Source: TCS-49 sp964442515 (GTDB taxonomy: Bacteria > Campylobacterota > Campylobacteria > Campylobacterales > Sulfurovaceae). From it: a DNA stretch of 5,381 nucleotides. The notes under the pieces are model-generated. The model had not been told where the DNA came from, did not search any database, and was given only the letters and a program-made list of their open reading frames with translations. Location: positions 1 through 5,381 of the forward strand of contig CAYUAC010000122.1 of NCBI GenBank assembly GCA_964442515.1. Reading direction: 5' to 3'. Position 1 is the stretch's first letter, and the number at the start of each line of letters is the position of its first letter. A program made the translations under genes and the position numbers. Shown here piece by piece: positions 4,544 to 5,381 of the stretch.

Positions 4544-5381
4544 ATGCAACATGGATACAGTTCCCTGATGAAAAACTACAATCTGCAAAGCGGCGACTGT
4601 AAGGTGCTCAAAGAACTTCTTCCCCTTGCCAAGGCCAACACCCAAAGCTTTTTGCAGCGCTTTTACGAGCGCATCATGCGCTTTGAACACGCCGGGACCT
4701 TTTTAAACAGCGAAGCCGTTATCAATAAGCATAAAAAAAAGATCGCCGAGTGGTATCAGGATCTTTTTTGCGGCAGATACGACGCGAAATATTTTGAAAA
4801 TCTAGAACGCATCAGTCAGACCCATGTGCAGATCGGACTGCCCCCGCATTATTTCAACGCCGCGCTGCATGTGGTGCGAGCTTTTATGCATGAGATGCTT
4901 ATTGAAAACAACCGCCTTGACGCCCTGCCCTGTGTGGACAAGATTTTGGATATGAACCTGGATCTGTTAAGCGGCGTGTACAGTGACTTGGAACAATCCC
5001 AGATGCTTGAGGCAATCGCTGCCATCCATTACAGCCTCAAACATGACGCCGCGGGCGTACTCGTGTTTACCCAGGCTATAGCGGAAGCAAAAACGTTACA
5101 TATCCGCCGTCACGAATGTCTGATGCGTCTTAGAAATAAAAACGGCGAGACCCTGAGTCCCGCGGTGTTTTTGGATGTGGCCAAACAGATCGGGATGTAT
5201 TCCAAACTCTCGCGGGCGATGATAGATAAATGCTTTCATGCGTTTGAAAACAGCGACGCAAGCTTTAGTATCAACCTCTGCGTTGAAGATATCAACAATG
5301 AAGAAACGATGCGCTATCTGCGACAAAAACTGCGAAATTTCAGCGAACCGGCGCGCGTTATTTTTGAAATCGTGGAATCAG
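4544..5381 (+). CDS. Globin-coupled sensor with EAL domain (c-di-GMP phosphodiesterase), C-terminus outside the window
   Basis: The first 279 residues are in the window with no stop. Residues 1 to about 155 resemble the sensor globin (protoglobin) domain: FYERIM (40-45) with Tyr41 at the usual distal B10 position, and QTHVQIGLPPHYF (92-104) with His94 as the expected proximal heme ligand. From about 165 an EAL domain begins directly: HYSLKHDAAGVLVFTQAI, then HECLMRL (about 190) in place of the canonical EAL signature, SINLCVEDI with the conserved Asn, and FEIVES at the window end. The EAL signature's catalytic Glu is kept (ECL), as are the Asn and second Glu, so activity in cleaving c-di-GMP is plausible. 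There is no GGDEF or PAS domain between the two. Binding of O2, NO or CO at the heme presumably adjusts phosphodiesterase activity. It is divergent from the polyferredoxin gene and shares its FNR-type box. ATG 4544 has AAGG at 7 nt. Confidence 0.88.
   Translation, partial: MQHGYSSLMKNYNLQSGDCKVLKELLPLAKANTQSFLQRFYERIMRFEHAGTFLNSEAVINKHKKKIAEWYQDLFCGRYDAKYFENLERISQTHVQIGLPPHYFNAALHVVRAFMHEMLIENNRLDALPCVDKILDMNLDLLSGVYSDLEQSQMLEAIAAIHYSLKHDAAGVLVFTQAIAEAKTLHIRRHECLMRLRNKNGETLSPAVFLDVAKQIGMYSKLSRAMIDKCFHAFENSDASFSINLCVEDINNEETMRYLRQKLRNFSEPARVIFEIVES

Overview
The window is accessory-looking bacterial DNA of intermediate GC. It is tightly packed, with gene overlaps and promoters that reach into the 3' ends of upstream genes. 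Gene content (membrane polyferredoxin, hemerythrin, DUF2249, heme-copper/NnrS-like membrane protein, globin-linked EAL protein) together with FNR-type boxes suggests a facultatively anaerobic or denitrifying proteobacterium. A sulfur- or nitrogen-oxidising Campylobacterota relative is my best guess, but no marker gene here proves it.

Layout. Positions 1-330 (minus) are an AT-richer open frame with no start codon at its right end. It looks like part of a class I mannose-6-phosphate isomerase-like protein. It abuts and overlaps the broken 3' end of a cyclopropane-fatty-acyl-phospholipid synthase gene (282-1034, minus), which lacks roughly its last third. That pseudogene still has a near-perfect sigma70-type promoter (1113-1142). 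Positions 1139-3022 (minus) hold a three-gene operon: hemerythrin, DUF2249 protein and a polytopic membrane protein, joined by a 1-nt and a 20-nt overlap. Positions 3083-4447 (minus) encode a membrane polyferredoxin. From 4544 (plus, running off the window) comes a divergent gene for a heme-globin sensor fused directly to an EAL (c-di-GMP phosphodiesterase) domain.

The main result is a shared control pattern. A perfect FNR/DNR-type palindrome (TTGATTAAAATCAA, 4483-4496) sits midway between the divergent polyferredoxin and globin-EAL genes. A second, 9-of-10 match (3073-3086) lies at the end of the polyferredoxin gene, upstream of the hemerythrin operon. For all three promoters a plausible -10 hexamer lies 22-23 nt from the box, which puts the box centre at about -41.5, the class II activator position. 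The five genes therefore look like one low-oxygen or nitric-oxide-responsive regulon. It would combine an electron-transfer Fe-S membrane protein, a di-iron O2/NO-binding protein, a small DUF2249 partner, a membrane protein with duplicated His/Gln/Pro motifs, and a gas-sensing c-di-GMP enzyme. The biochemical role of the set is inferred, not shown. No tRNA, rRNA, CRISPR, insertion sequence or convincing terminator was seen.
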